Assembly: GCF_003952265.1 (NCBI RefSeq)
Contig: NZ_CP034438.1
Location: 310,001-374,000, forward strand
Direction: 5' to 3'
Length of the DNA stretch: 64,000 nt
Source of the DNA: Flaviflexus salsibiostraticola
GTDB lineage: Bacteria > Actinomycetota > Actinomycetes > Actinomycetales > Actinomycetaceae
This document shows positions 9,301 to 17,841 of this stretch, piece after piece (positions within the stretch are counted from its first letter, which is position 1; every line of letters begins with the position of its first letter). Under the pieces are notes generated by a model, which worked only from the letters and a program-made list of their open reading frames with translations, was not told the DNA's origin and searched no databases. The translations under genes and the position numbers were made by a program.

Positions 9301-10577
9301 AGCCGGTTCTTCAGATCGACAAGTCGCTCGTCGGCGAGCTCGGCGACGATGAGGCAACCTACAGCATCACCGTCCGCAATGGGGCCGCGCCATCGGAGGG
9401 GGCGGTCACCGCAGGAACCCTCATCCAGGCGGTCGACCTTCCCGGATCTGGGATCGACTCGATCATGTACACCGACCTGTCCCAGGGGTCGATGGAGGGG
9501 AATGTGTGGAGCATCGGCACCCTCGCGGCGGGGCAGGAGGCGACGGCGACCGTATCGGCGCGGCTGACACCTGAGGCCACGTCGGTCGTCAACGCGATCT
9601 CTGTCAGCAGTCCCACCCGACCGCGAGAGCTCGGCCATCCGCACGAGGCCATCCCCAACGATGACGTCGGCAGCGACACCGACCAGGCGGATGTCGTCGA
9701 CACCGCCCGCGACGGTGCGCTCGCGATCAACAAGGAGCTCATCGACCTCGGACCCGATGGCGTCAGGTTCGTCATCGAGGTCGGCAACCTCGGCGGGGAG
9801 ACCGTCGAGAATGTGAGAGTCGTCGACCTCCCGGGCGATGATCTGGACGCGGCTCGGCTCGTCGAGCCGAGTGCCGGAACCTCCGACGGGCTGACATGGT
9901 CGGTGGGTGACCTCGCGCCCGGCCAGGTGGAGACGGTGCACGTCTCGGGGCGCGTCCCTCCCTCGGCGGAGCTCGTGAGCAACAGGGCCTACGTCGAATC
10001 CGAGAGTCACCCCCACGGCGGCGGCTTTATGCCGAATCCGACTCTTGAGACCGATACGGACCAGGGTGACGCTGTCGAGGTGCATGTACCGACCGCCGAT
10101 CTTCGCATCGATAAGCGCCACCTTGGCACCGAGGGGGACACCGCAGCCTTTGAGATCGAGGCCTGCAACGTCGGGATCGCACCCGCGATGTCGGTGACGG
10201 TGACGGATGAGGGTGGAACCGGCGTCCACTCTCTGTCTTCAGACGATGCGAGGTTTGCGGACGGGACGTTCACCCTCGGCGACCTCGACCCAGGCGCCTG
10301 CGAGACGCTCAGCCTCACCGCCGCGATCGACGGGCCCGGGCACAACATCGCCTACGTCGACTCGCCCAGCGACCCGATCGATGAGGGTGCGAACCAGCCC
10401 AATGACTCGATTGAGGAGGATATTGACGGCTGGGATATCGTCCACGTCGATGGGCCCGTGGGTGCGGCCCGCGGCACGCTGCCCCTCACGGGGATAACAG
10501 CAGGAGGGGTCATTGTCGTCGGCACCCTGCTCACCCTGCTCGGTGCGGCCGCACTCCTGCTGCGACGGAGAAGCTGA
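6336..10577 (+). CDS. Giant LPxTG cell-wall-anchored protein with DUF11 repeats
   Basis: A 1413-aa surface protein. The N-terminus MRRLTAIAAAASLLPTAALS is a Sec signal peptide. Residues ~700-1360 are serial immunoglobulin-like DUF11 domains; the clearest begin LQVDKRL (~861), LQIDKSL (~990), LAINKEL (~1127) and LRIDKRH (~1254), each followed by a TWSVGDL-like strand. The C-terminus has LPLTG near residue 1381, a hydrophobic helix and RRRS, which is a class sortase signal. The first ~690 residues match no domain I can name. Such proteins are usually fibrillar adhesins. It is translationally coupled to the 27-aa ORF upstream. No sortase gene lies in the window. Confidence 0.85.
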   Translation: MRRLTAIAAAASLLPTAALSADLIASLNAEWDSPPAMVESGTELVARVDWDANYAHGFIDGTTESGSAFDLTVRGGLFLALPDQCSAESEWTPTTIRCVIDTPDDDGIAGYIAVPVRAWGGTGDSVTVIAADQHGNTASTPALEMMSDQGVDIALSPTGITGGGYRFNSDLLVDTTIPVMVSIPFGAEPLTGLVTVDLDVETTVGPSVADSIDDLRIVPVPGDRGVTGIAQNGPDFPVPDVSWERLDRSTIRLTVPVPDRPVGPSADPAGNILDTVPVASFGVAFRYPAYTASLRNSAVSWSATVRGWMAATESGPVTEQLRTTNDRAQTSVVDTGSVSGKFVNGHAPDPGGVLAEPGDDPSALPRVHRDVWDPELGTGTLSAGANHWIGRGPILPGDQMVGIVNASHYVGMSPSQFTPGTTHGYCLIFDRERGSTSFNGRISVTELSSYRVEYLSGGIPGGFLSPDCGQGAWSTKRPADVSAIRVLFDPSKQDARFATRPILGAGYLASESLGEGERAWMASGHSTNIAAGWDMTGSTISRLPVQEAAPTYTSTTTFRDAVEAVPYRTTVQLGSSVDTVKPGDPVDWTVQTRLSAAPFADRGTHSVHHRLVLPPGTEVADTSMTATVSTEGGRQVVSWASRMAVGSVADVVISTIHRTGTGTLTAQVTVENMTGAELGTDSDTDTIIALASAGTHLSKATEAAEFALDGSNRWTVTLENRDLWPVAVADTIDILPYTGDGRETLTSADLTVTEVTGEEIWVSTADPATISRDPLAASNGAVGRPSALWERWDGQEGISAIRWITRDLGPGMSVDYTIDYTASGATNGDRLVNSAQSRTSGALTTMVDSMQATTIGPPADLQVDKRLIGDDAVLAPGEELLFEITVHGAGPGTVRGAVVTDIPLEGLEDVRFVEASRGTFEGDTWRIGDLPEGRVETATVRATALGGPVENVIVGCDADCVPVMPPTCEPNVDVYSDTDRCDRVRVDEQPVLQIDKSLVGELGDDEATYSITVRNGAAPSEGAVTAGTLIQAVDLPGSGIDSIMYTDLSQGSMEGNVWSIGTLAAGQEATATVSARLTPEATSVVNAISVSSPTRPRELGHPHEAIPNDDVGSDTDQADVVDTARDGALAINKELIDLGPDGVRFVIEVGNLGGETVENVRVVDLPGDDLDAARLVEPSAGTSDGLTWSVGDLAPGQVETVHVSGRVPPSAELVSNRAYVESESHPHGGGFMPNPTLETDTDQGDAVEVHVPTADLRIDKRHLGTEGDTAAFEIEACNVGIAPAMSVTVTDEGGTGVHSLSSDDARFADGTFTLGDLDPGACETLSLTAAIDGPGHNIAYVDSPSDPIDEGANQPNDSIEEDIDGWDIVHVDGPVGAARGTLPLTGITAGGVIVVGTLLTLLGAAALLLRRRS

Positions 10578-10590
10578 CCCGTTAGACGAC

Positions 10591-10619
10591 GTGTTCCCCG
10601 GGAAACCCCCGGGGAACAC
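10591..10619. terminator. Strong hairpin between convergent genes
   Basis: A 12-bp perfect inverted repeat, GTGTTCCCCGGG at 10591-10602 and its complement at 10608-10619, with loop AAACC. There is no T-tract on either side, but it lies between the convergent surface-protein gene and trmL, so it probably acts as a bidirectional transcript end. Confidence 0.6.
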
Positions 10620-10658
10620 GCGCGCACGGACGACAGTTGATCGTCGATTCCGTCGCCG

Positions 10659-11126
10659 TCACACGGCGCCGGCGTATCCGTTCTGGCGCCACGCCTCGTA
10701 GACCGCGATCGATGCCGAGTTGGCGAGGTTGAGTGAGCGGATGTGGGGCCGCATCGGGATCCGCACCCGCTGCGTCACCGCGTCGTGATCGAGAATGTGG
10801 TCGGGCAGGCCGGTCGGCTCTGGGCCGAACAGCAGCACATCACCCGGCTGATAGGCCACGTCGGCGAACGACTTGGTCGTTCTGCCCGTGAAGGCGAAGA
10901 TCCGCCTGTTCTCACCCAGGTGCCCCAGCAGTGCATCGAAGTTGGGGTGGACGATCATGTCCGCAAGATCGTGATAGTCAAGGCCCGCGCGGCGCAGATG
11001 AGCGTCGCTGAAGTTGAAGCCGAGAGGCTCGACAAGGTGAAGGGTGATGCCTGTGCAGGCAGACAACCGGATGGCATTGCCCGTATTGGAGGGGATGCAG
11101 GGCTCGTAGAAGACGACGTCGAACAC
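10659..11126 (-). CDS. trmL: tRNA (cytidine/uridine-34-2'-O)-methyltransferase TrmL
   Basis: A 155-aa minimal SPOUT methyltransferase. FYEPCIPSNTGNAIRLSACT at the N-terminus, LLFGPEPTGLP near residue 103 and IPMRPHIRSLNLANSASIAV near 123 form the knot, matching YibK/TrmL in length and motif order. It methylates the wobble base of tRNA-Leu in E. coli. The gene lies 13 bp downstream of a PEBP gene on the same strand. The protein has no extra RNA-binding domain, as expected for this family. Confidence 0.93.
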   Translation of the reverse strand: MFDVVFYEPCIPSNTGNAIRLSACTGITLHLVEPLGFNFSDAHLRRAGLDYHDLADMIVHPNFDALLGHLGENRRIFAFTGRTTKSFADVAYQPGDVLLFGPEPTGLPDHILDHDAVTQRVRIPMRPHIRSLNLANSASIAVYEAWRQNGYAGAV

Positions 11127-11139
11127 GGGCCAAGACTAC

Positions 11140-11670
11140 CTACTGCTGATACGTCACTTCCAACGTGGCGCGGGCGATCGTGTGGAACAGCGCATTGAAG
11201 GCGACGGCGGCGGGGGATGTCTCATCCGGATCCAGCCCGAGAGAATCGACGTCGAGCGCGTGGACGGCGAAGATGTATCGGTGCGGGCGATCCCCTTCCG
11301 GCGGATTCGCACCCTCCCAGCCGAACAGCCCGCCGTCTGTTCGAACATGCGAGGCGGCGCCGGGCAGGAACAGATCAGACTCGCCCTGGCCCCGTTCGAG
11401 GAATGTCACAGTCGAATCGAGATCGACGATCGTCCAGTGCCAATAGCCCGACGGGGTCGGCGCATCAGGGTCGAAGCACGAGACGACGAAGCTCTGAGTC
11501 TCGGGTGGAAAATCTCGCCACGACAGGTGTGGAGACGTGTTCCCGTGCGGCTGCGTGTACTCCGACGGCATGGGCTCTCCGGGAACGAGATCTTCCGATT
11601 CCAGGACGAACGACGGAACCGCGGGAAGCGAGTCATACGGATCAGGGGCGACAGGGCGGTCAAGATTCAT
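11140..11670 (-). CDS. YbhB/YbcL-family (PEBP, Raf-kinase-inhibitor-like) protein
   Basis: A 176-aa PEBP-fold protein. Visible family motifs are GNTSPHLSWRDFPPETQSF, CFDPDAPTPSGYWHWTIVDL and PPEGDRPHRYIFAVHALD. No signal peptide, so cytoplasmic. Bacterial members bind small anionic ligands but have no settled physiological role. It probably shares a transcript with trmL downstream. Its promoter region abuts the SOS box of the divergent imuA. Confidence 0.88.
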   Translation of the reverse strand: MNLDRPVAPDPYDSLPAVPSFVLESEDLVPGEPMPSEYTQPHGNTSPHLSWRDFPPETQSFVVSCFDPDAPTPSGYWHWTIVDLDSTVTFLERGQGESDLFLPGAASHVRTDGGLFGWEGANPPEGDRPHRYIFAVHALDVDSLGLDPDETSPAAVAFNALFHTIARATLEVTYQQ

Positions 11671-11745
11671 ACCGCCAGTCTATGTCACACGTCACAGGCC
11701 GGCGAAAACCGGACTCGATTTTTGGCGAACGCGATCGTAGACTTA

Positions 11746-11761
11746 TCGAACAAACGTTCTA
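11746..11761. promoter_or_regulatory. SOS box (LexA operator) of the imuA-imuB-dnaE2 operon
   Basis: TCGAAC at 11746-11751, four bases, then GTTCTA at 11756-11761: one mismatch from the actinobacterial/Gram-positive LexA site TCGAAC-N4-GTTCGA. It lies 12 bp before the imuA start, where repressor would block initiation. The gene content downstream (an error-prone repair cassette) supports it. Confidence 0.88.
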
Positions 11762-11773
11762 GAAAGGGGTGTC

Positions 11774-12403
11774 GTGAACCACGCACAGCGGCTCGCACAT
11801 GCACGCGACGTCCTCCACCGAGCAGAGACGGCGAGCGGGCTGAGCCGGACCGAGGACAAGCAGGGGTGGCAGACCCCGCAGGCGCTCACTCCTGTCCTCC
11901 CCACACTCACCCCAGGCATCGTCGCCATCGAAGGATCCACCACCATCCTCCTTGCCATCGCAGGCCACGCCTCCGCTCAGGGTGCCTGGATCGCCCTCGT
12001 CGGTCTGCCCCTCATCGGTTGGGGAGCGGCCGCAGAACACGGCCTCGACCTCACCCGCACCGCCCACATCCCGAGCCCCGGTGCCCGAGCCCCCGACGTC
12101 CTCACGGCGCTCGCGGATGGGTTCGACATCATCGTGGCTGGGGAGCTCGCACTCACGGTGCGAGATCGGCGGGCGCTCGCCCAACGGGTTCGTACGCGCG
12201 GTACGGCGATCCTCTCGACCGACTGGCCGACTGCGTCCGCTGTTCTGCGAGTGGAGGGGGGCGAGCCGAGCGGATATGACGCGGGTATCGGTCATCTCAA
12301 GGCCATCCGCTACACCGTCTCATCCGGTTCTGCTCGGACCTCGTGCCTGTGGACCGCAGATGGGCTCGTCGACGCGCCCAGGATGCTGCGGGCGGTGTCC
12401 TGA
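11774..12403 (+). CDS. ImuA-like mutasome accessory protein
   Basis: A 209-aa protein related in position to actinobacterial ImuA'. GTG start at 11774 with SD AAAGGGG at 11764-11770. It has a RecA-like layout without an obvious intact Walker A (GSTTILLAIAGHASAQGAW stands where the P-loop would be). In mycobacteria ImuA' and ImuB recruit DnaE2 for translesion synthesis. The SOS box immediately upstream and the one-base overlap with imuB (TGATG) support the assignment more than the sequence does. Confidence 0.75.
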   Translation: MNHAQRLAHARDVLHRAETASGLSRTEDKQGWQTPQALTPVLPTLTPGIVAIEGSTTILLAIAGHASAQGAWIALVGLPLIGWGAAAEHGLDLTRTAHIPSPGARAPDVLTALADGFDIIVAGELALTVRDRRALAQRVRTRGTAILSTDWPTASAVLRVEGGEPSGYDAGIGHLKAIRYTVSSGSARTSCLWTADGLVDAPRMLRAVS

Positions 12404-14034
12404 TGCTCGGCACGCTCCGGGGAGCCCTCTGGGTGCCCGATTGGCCGGTGGCGGCAGCCATCGCCTCCTCCCTGGCCGCGCCGGAGGAGGCCGTTGCGGT
12501 CTGTGACAGCCGCGTCCGGGCGGCGAGCCCCGCCGCACGACGGAAGGGGGTGCGACGGGGGGATACGCGCCGCAGGGCGCTCTCTCTCGTCCCGGACCTC
12601 ACGATCATCCCCCGCGACGATGATCGGGACAGCAGAGTCTTCGCGGGGGTGCTGGATGCGATCGACGACCACGTCGCCTCCACTGTCATCCTCCGTCCGG
12701 GGCTCGTCACCTTCGGCGCCAGTGCGCCGGCCCGACTCGCGGGCGGGTTGGATGCTCTGGCGGCTTCCCTCATCTCCTCTGTCGCGAGCCAGGCAGAGGA
12801 ATCTCAGGTCGGATACGGGTGTGGACTGTTGACCAGCGTGCTGGCCGCACGGGAGAGCAGGCACGTGCCCGCCGAGGAGACCGCCTCCTTCCTGGCACCC
12901 TTTCCCATATCCGCGGCGCTCACCGTGGCGGGGACTGAACGGGTCCGCAGGGAATGGGACGAGACGATCGACGTGCTCAGCTCACTCGGGATCACGACCA
13001 TCGGCCAGTTCAGCGCCCTGGAGCATTCCCAGATCGCCTCCCGCTTCGGACTGGCCGGGACGATCCTGTGGCGGCTGTGCCATGGCGCTGACCACGCTGT
13101 CATCCAGACGACGGCGCCGGCCGCGGAGATCGCGGTGCGCAGGCACGTTGAGGCCATCGCGCACGAGGAGCAGGCCGCCTTCCTCGCGAAAGAGCTGGCC
13201 GATGAGCTGGCGGAGAAACTGGCGACCCGCATGCTCGTGTGCGGGCAGCTCGCTGTCCAGGCTCAGTTCGCGGACGGAGGGGAGCGCAGCCGCACCTGGT
13301 CCGTCGATGGGGTGAACAGCGCTCGCGATATCACCGACCGGGTGCGCTGGCAGATCTCCGGTTGGCTCGACAGTCGGCACGCCCACCCCCTCGGGGAGCT
13401 CATCCACCTTGAGCTGACGGCTGCCGATCTGGCGCCTGCGGGGACACGGCAGACCACTCTGTGGGGTGACCGGCAGCGGGGCAGGGAGCAGGCTCAGCGC
13501 AGCGTCCTACGGATTCAGGGCATGCTCGGCGATTCAGCCGTGCAGTCGGTGCGGCTGACCGGGGGCCGGTGCCCGGATGCCGCGGCACAGTTCGAGAACT
13601 GGCACGCGGTCCAGGAGAGGGCCGAGAGTGACCGCCCCTGGGTGGGGGCGGTGCCCAAACCGTGGCCCTCGGTTGTCTTCCCCAACCCGCCCCGGGTCAT
13701 GCTGGCCTGTCACTGCGGGGGTGGCCTATACGTTGATGCGAGCATCCAGCTCGCCTGCGTCGGCTGCGCCGAGCCCCGACCGGCAATCCTCGTGCTTGCC
13801 CCGATGCCGGGCCGCTCTGACTCGGACCGGCCCGATTCCAGTCAGGCCCATGCCGCCTGCTACTACTCCCGTCCCGTGAGGGTCTGGAACTATGCGGGGC
13901 CGTGGAGCATCTCGGGGCGATGGTGGGCGTCCGATGCCTACCGCCGCGCCTACCTGCAGGTTGGGGTGGAGGGTCCCGCCGCCCTCATCTATCGCAGCGG
14001 CACCAACTGGTTCCTCGAGGGGATCTACAGCTGA
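12403..14034 (+). CDS. imuB: ImuB, Y-family polymerase-like mutasome protein
   Basis: A 543-aa protein starting MLGTLRGALWVPDWPVAAA, the characteristic ImuB N-terminus in which Y-family catalytic carboxylates are lost (W-V-P-D-W-P in place of the metal site). A helix-hairpin-helix-like segment (LSSLGITTIGQFSALEHSQI) follows near residue 200. RQTTLWG near residue 350 resembles a beta-clamp-binding motif (Q-x-x-L-W-G). ImuB is thought to bridge the sliding clamp to DnaE2. The start at 12403 overlaps the imuA stop and the stop overlaps the dnaE2 start, so the three genes are translationally coupled. Confidence 0.88.
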   Translation: MLGTLRGALWVPDWPVAAAIASSLAAPEEAVAVCDSRVRAASPAARRKGVRRGDTRRRALSLVPDLTIIPRDDDRDSRVFAGVLDAIDDHVASTVILRPGLVTFGASAPARLAGGLDALAASLISSVASQAEESQVGYGCGLLTSVLAARESRHVPAEETASFLAPFPISAALTVAGTERVRREWDETIDVLSSLGITTIGQFSALEHSQIASRFGLAGTILWRLCHGADHAVIQTTAPAAEIAVRRHVEAIAHEEQAAFLAKELADELAEKLATRMLVCGQLAVQAQFADGGERSRTWSVDGVNSARDITDRVRWQISGWLDSRHAHPLGELIHLELTAADLAPAGTRQTTLWGDRQRGREQAQRSVLRIQGMLGDSAVQSVRLTGGRCPDAAAQFENWHAVQERAESDRPWVGAVPKPWPSVVFPNPPRVMLACHCGGGLYVDASIQLACVGCAEPRPAILVLAPMPGRSDSDRPDSSQAHAACYYSRPVRVWNYAGPWSISGRWWASDAYRRAYLQVGVEGPAALIYRSGTNWFLEGIYS

Positions 14035-17000
14035 TGGTCGGGTACGCGGAGCTCCACGCCCACTCGGCGTTCTCCTTCCTCGATGGAGCGTCCCTCCCGG
14101 AGGATCTCGTCTCTCGGGCGGCCGAGCTCGAACTGTCCGCACTCGCCCTCACCGACCATGACGGACTTCCGGGGGTTGTTCAGCTTGCGACAGCGGCTCG
14201 CACGGTCGGTCTGCCGACCGTCATCGGCGCCGAGCTCTCCCTGCCCCTCGACGGTCAGGTCTATGCGCCGAAACGGGCGGGCGACCGTGATCCCGATGCG
14301 AACCATCTCGTCGTGCTCGCCCGCGGCGTCGAAGGCTATCGACGGCTGTCCTCCGCCATCGGCCGCGCACAGCTCGCCACCGGCGTCAAGGGAAGCGCCG
14401 ACTATCGGCTCGAGAGCCTCGCCGAGGCGGCAGGCGGTCACTGGGCGATCCTCACGGGTTGCCGGAAGGGTCACGTGCGCAGAGCGCTCGCAACCGGGGG
14501 AGTGGAGGCCGCACGGGTGCAGCTCGATGAGCTGGCGGCGCTCTTCGGCCGGGACAATGTCATTGTCGAGCTGACGGACCTGGGCGGTCCGCACGACCGG
14601 GAGCGCACCAGCACGCTCGCCGCCCTGGCGCGGGACAGTGGACTGCGGGCGGTCGCCACGGGCCAGGTCCACTACGCCCGCCCCGAGGAGCGTCCCCTGG
14701 CAGACACGCTCGCCGCGATCCGGTCGCGGACCCCGCTCGAGGAGCTGGATGCCTGGCTGCCGGCATCAGGGGCCCACCTGAGGTCGGATGGGGAGATGAG
14801 GGCGATCCATGACCGTCATGAGTGGGCGGTGGACGCCGCGGGGGAGCTCGGTGAGGAGCTGGCCTTCGACCTGCAGCTTGTCGCACCGCGCCTGCCGCCT
14901 TTTCCCGTCCCTTCAGGGCACACGGAGGCGTCCTGGCTGAGGGAGCTCACCTATCGGGGTGCGGAGAGACGCTATGGTCCGCCCGGGGCGACCCCGGGGG
15001 CGTGGAAGCAGATCGACCACGAACTCGCCACGATCGAGACCCTCGGATTCCCGGGCTATTTCCTCATCGTCCACGAGCTTGTCGACTTCTGCCGCCGCAG
15101 CGGCATCTTCTGTCAGGGCAGGGGCTCGGCCGCGAACTCGGCGGTCTGCTTCGCTCTCGGGATCACGGCCGTCGATGCCGTGCGGCACAAGATGCTGTTC
15201 GAGCGCTTCCTCTCCCCGGGGAGGAGCGGGCCGCCCGATATCGATATCGACATCGAGTCGGGCCGCCGCGAAGAGGTCATCCAGCACGTGTTTGAGCGCC
15301 ATGGGCGTGAGCACGCCGCCCAGGTCGCGAACGTCATCAGCTACCGGCCGAAGATGGCGATCCGTGATGCGGGGATGGCACTCGGCTTCGAGCTCGGACA
15401 GGTCGATGCGTGGTCGAAGTCGGTTGAGCGGTGGGGGTCTCTCACCTCGCCCGCCGCGGGGGAGGAGGGGCTCGACTCGACTGACGGCATCGACCCGACG
15501 GTTCTGTCGATCGCGGAGCAGATGCTCCAGCTGCCCCGACATCTCGGCATCCATTCGGGCGGCATGGTCATGTGTGAGGGTCCTGTCATCGACGTCTGCC
15601 CCGTCGGTTGGGCGACCGCCCCGGGCCGGACCGTGCTCCAGTGGGATAAGGATGACTGCGCCGAGGCGGGGCTGGTCAAGTTCGACCTGCTCGGTCTCGG
15701 CATGCTGACCGCCCTGCGGCTGGCCTTCACCGAGATCGCGGACTACGGGGCGGTCGACGAGGAGGGCAGGCCCTACGAGCTCCATTGCGTGCCCGCGGAG
15801 GACCCTGCGGTCTACGACCTGCTGTGTGCCGCCGACACGGTGGGTGTCTTCCAGGTGGAGTCCCGCGCCCAGATGAGCACCCTGCCGCGGCTGCGACCGC
15901 GGGTCTTCTATGACATCGTCGTCGAGGTCGCCCTCATCCGCCCCGGCCCGATTCAGGGCAATGCCGTCAACCCCTACATTGAGCGGCGGAGGGGCCGGCA
16001 GGCAGTCACGTACCTGCATCCGCTCCTCAAGCCCGCCCTCGAGAAGACGCTGGGGGTGCCGCTCTTCCAAGAGCAGCTCATGCAGATTGCGGTGGATGCC
16101 GCCGGGTTCAGTCCCGAAGAGGCGGATCAGCTGCGCAAGGCCATCGGGTCGAAGCGATCCCATCAGCGCATGGAGGCGCTGCACGCCAAGCTTGTGGCCG
16201 GGATGGCGGAGCGGGGAATCGAGGGGGAGACCGCCGAGCAGATCTATGACAGCCTCAAAGCGTTCGCGGACTTCGGTTTCCCCGAGTCCCACTCGTTCTC
16301 CTTCGCCTACCTGGTCTATGCAAGCTCCTGGCTCAAAGTTCATCACCCCGAGGCGTTCTACATGGGCCTGCTCGGTGCTCAGCCGATGGGCTTCTACTCC
16401 CCGCAGTCGCTCGTGGCCGATGCCCGCAGGCACGGCGTGCGGACGGCACGCCCCGACATCAACCATTCCGAGGTGGAGGCGAGCCTTGAGCGGAGCACAG
16501 GTCGTGTCCCGGGTGAGGAGGCCGCCCCACCGGTGGTGGAGGGCAACCTTGTCCGTCCCCACCCGGATCGTGTGCTGCGGCTCGGGCTCGCCGCCGTCAA
16601 GGGCCTCGGCGAGGCCGCCGACCGTATCGTCGCAGCGCGGCGGGACGGGCCCTTCGGGACGATGGCCGATCTGGCGCGGCGCTGCCGACTGGATGAGCGG
16701 GACCTGAGGATCCTGTCCGAAGCGGGTGCGCTCACCTCGATCGATGTCAGCCGCCGGGAGGGAATGTGGGCGGCTGGGCCGCTCGGGAGTGAGGAGAGGC
16801 TGGCCCACGGCTGGATCCAGCCGACGATCCCCGGCACCGAGGTCGGCGTCCAGGCGCCGGCGCTGCCGGAGATGACGGAGGCGGAGACCATCGTCGCCGA
16901 TGTTGTGCGGACCGGCATCTCCAGCGTCTACCCCACGGTCCTTGTCCGCGACAGGCTCGCCGGGCGCGGGGTCCTCACCGTGGCCGATATCCTCACAGCC

Positions 17001-17282
17001 CCGCTCGGCACCCGCCTCGAGGTCGGTGGGATCGTCACCCACCGGCAACGCCCCCACACCGCGAAGGGAACGATCTTCCTGTCGATCGAGGATGAGACGG
17101 GACTGCTCAACGTCGTGTGCTCGGCGGGTCTGTGGGCGCGCCACCGCGACGTCGCCAGGCGCTCTCGGGCCCTCATCGTCCGCGGCATGGTGGAGCGGGC
17201 CGACGGGACGATCAACTTCGTCGCCGATGCGTTCGACCATCTCCCCCTGGCCCTGCCGGTCAGGTCGCGCGACTTCCGCTGA
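14034..17282 (+). CDS. dnaE2: Error-prone DNA polymerase III alpha subunit DnaE2
   Basis: A 1082-aa C-family polymerase. The N-terminal PHP domain opens YAELHAHSAFSFLDGAS, the polymerase palm carries GPPDIDIDIESGRREEV near residue 395, the HhH region lies near 850, and an OB fold ends the protein (TKGTIFLSIEDETGLLNVV in a close variant near residue 1010). Length matches DnaE2 rather than the ~1180-aa replicative DnaE1. As the third gene of the SOS cassette it would carry out damage-induced mutagenesis together with ImuA and ImuB. Confidence 0.95.
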   Translation: MVGYAELHAHSAFSFLDGASLPEDLVSRAAELELSALALTDHDGLPGVVQLATAARTVGLPTVIGAELSLPLDGQVYAPKRAGDRDPDANHLVVLARGVEGYRRLSSAIGRAQLATGVKGSADYRLESLAEAAGGHWAILTGCRKGHVRRALATGGVEAARVQLDELAALFGRDNVIVELTDLGGPHDRERTSTLAALARDSGLRAVATGQVHYARPEERPLADTLAAIRSRTPLEELDAWLPASGAHLRSDGEMRAIHDRHEWAVDAAGELGEELAFDLQLVAPRLPPFPVPSGHTEASWLRELTYRGAERRYGPPGATPGAWKQIDHELATIETLGFPGYFLIVHELVDFCRRSGIFCQGRGSAANSAVCFALGITAVDAVRHKMLFERFLSPGRSGPPDIDIDIESGRREEVIQHVFERHGREHAAQVANVISYRPKMAIRDAGMALGFELGQVDAWSKSVERWGSLTSPAAGEEGLDSTDGIDPTVLSIAEQMLQLPRHLGIHSGGMVMCEGPVIDVCPVGWATAPGRTVLQWDKDDCAEAGLVKFDLLGLGMLTALRLAFTEIADYGAVDEEGRPYELHCVPAEDPAVYDLLCAADTVGVFQVESRAQMSTLPRLRPRVFYDIVVEVALIRPGPIQGNAVNPYIERRRGRQAVTYLHPLLKPALEKTLGVPLFQEQLMQIAVDAAGFSPEEADQLRKAIGSKRSHQRMEALHAKLVAGMAERGIEGETAEQIYDSLKAFADFGFPESHSFSFAYLVYASSWLKVHHPEAFYMGLLGAQPMGFYSPQSLVADARRHGVRTARPDINHSEVEASLERSTGRVPGEEAAPPVVEGNLVRPHPDRVLRLGLAAVKGLGEAADRIVAARRDGPFGTMADLARRCRLDERDLRILSEAGALTSIDVSRREGMWAAGPLGSEERLAHGWIQPTIPGTEVGVQAPALPEMTEAETIVADVVRTGISSVYPTVLVRDRLAGRGVLTVADILTAPLGTRLEVGGIVTHRQRPHTAKGTIFLSIEDETGLLNVVCSAGLWARHRDVARRSRALIVRGMVERADGTINFVADAFDHLPLALPVRSRDFR

Positions 17283-17382
17283 TTCTCGCGCCGGACATGA
17301 CGGCGAGTCTGTTCGCCCTCGGCATCCCGATCAGCGAACTCTCCCGAGCAGGGATAGAGTTGGTGCCCAGGAGGCATGACAC

Positions 17383-17841
17383 ATGGCTAAATTCACCGCA
17401 CTCATTCGATGGGCGATCCTTTCGGGCCCCATCGTCCTGAAGACCGTGCAGCGCTACGGACCGATGATCAAGGGAATGATCGATTCGAATCCCGACGCGG
17501 TGTCGAACGTGACCGAGAAGCTCAAGGCCTACCAGGAGGCCCGTCAGAAGAAGGGCATACCCGGGGCAACGAAGCGCGTCCAGATCCTCCGCGACCAGGT
17601 CACCTATCTCTACGCGTCGGCGAACACGCCCGCCGTCGCCGAGCAGGCCGCTGACTGGAAGCAGCAGCTGGCGAAGATCGAGGCGAGCCTGCCGCTCATC
17701 GAGGTGATGACCCCGAAGGAGCAGAAGCGCAAGCTCAAGGAGGTCAACGCCCGCATCGACGCCATCTCGGGGAACATCCTCGCGGCTGTCGACGAAGACG
17801 ATATCCAGGACGCTGAGGTCCTCGACGACGATCGCCCATGA
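17383..17841 (+). CDS. Conserved actinobacterial protein of unknown function, helical
   Basis: A 152-aa protein with SD CAGGAGG well placed before the ATG. It begins with a basic, weakly hydrophobic stretch (LIRWAILSGPIVLKTVQRYG), then is helical and charged throughout (PKEQKRKLKEVNARIDAI suggests a coiled coil), and ends in an acidic tail EDDIQDAEVLDDDRP. It overlaps the next gene by 4 bases (ATGA), so the two are likely co-translated. I do not recognise a functional family. Confidence 0.7.
   Translation: MAKFTALIRWAILSGPIVLKTVQRYGPMIKGMIDSNPDAVSNVTEKLKAYQEARQKKGIPGATKRVQILRDQVTYLYASANTPAVAEQAADWKQQLAKIEASLPLIEVMTPKEQKRKLKEVNARIDAISGNILAAVDEDDIQDAEVLDDDRP

Noticed and set aside
7233..10229. 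998-codon open frame on the minus strand opposite the surface protein
   Set aside because: A shadow of the high-GC coding frame; Arg/Gly/His-rich with no motif, and the plus-strand gene has clear domains and a sorting signal.
14913..17240. 775-codon minus-strand frame opposite dnaE2
   Set aside because: Composition and lack of motifs mark it as a shadow of dnaE2.
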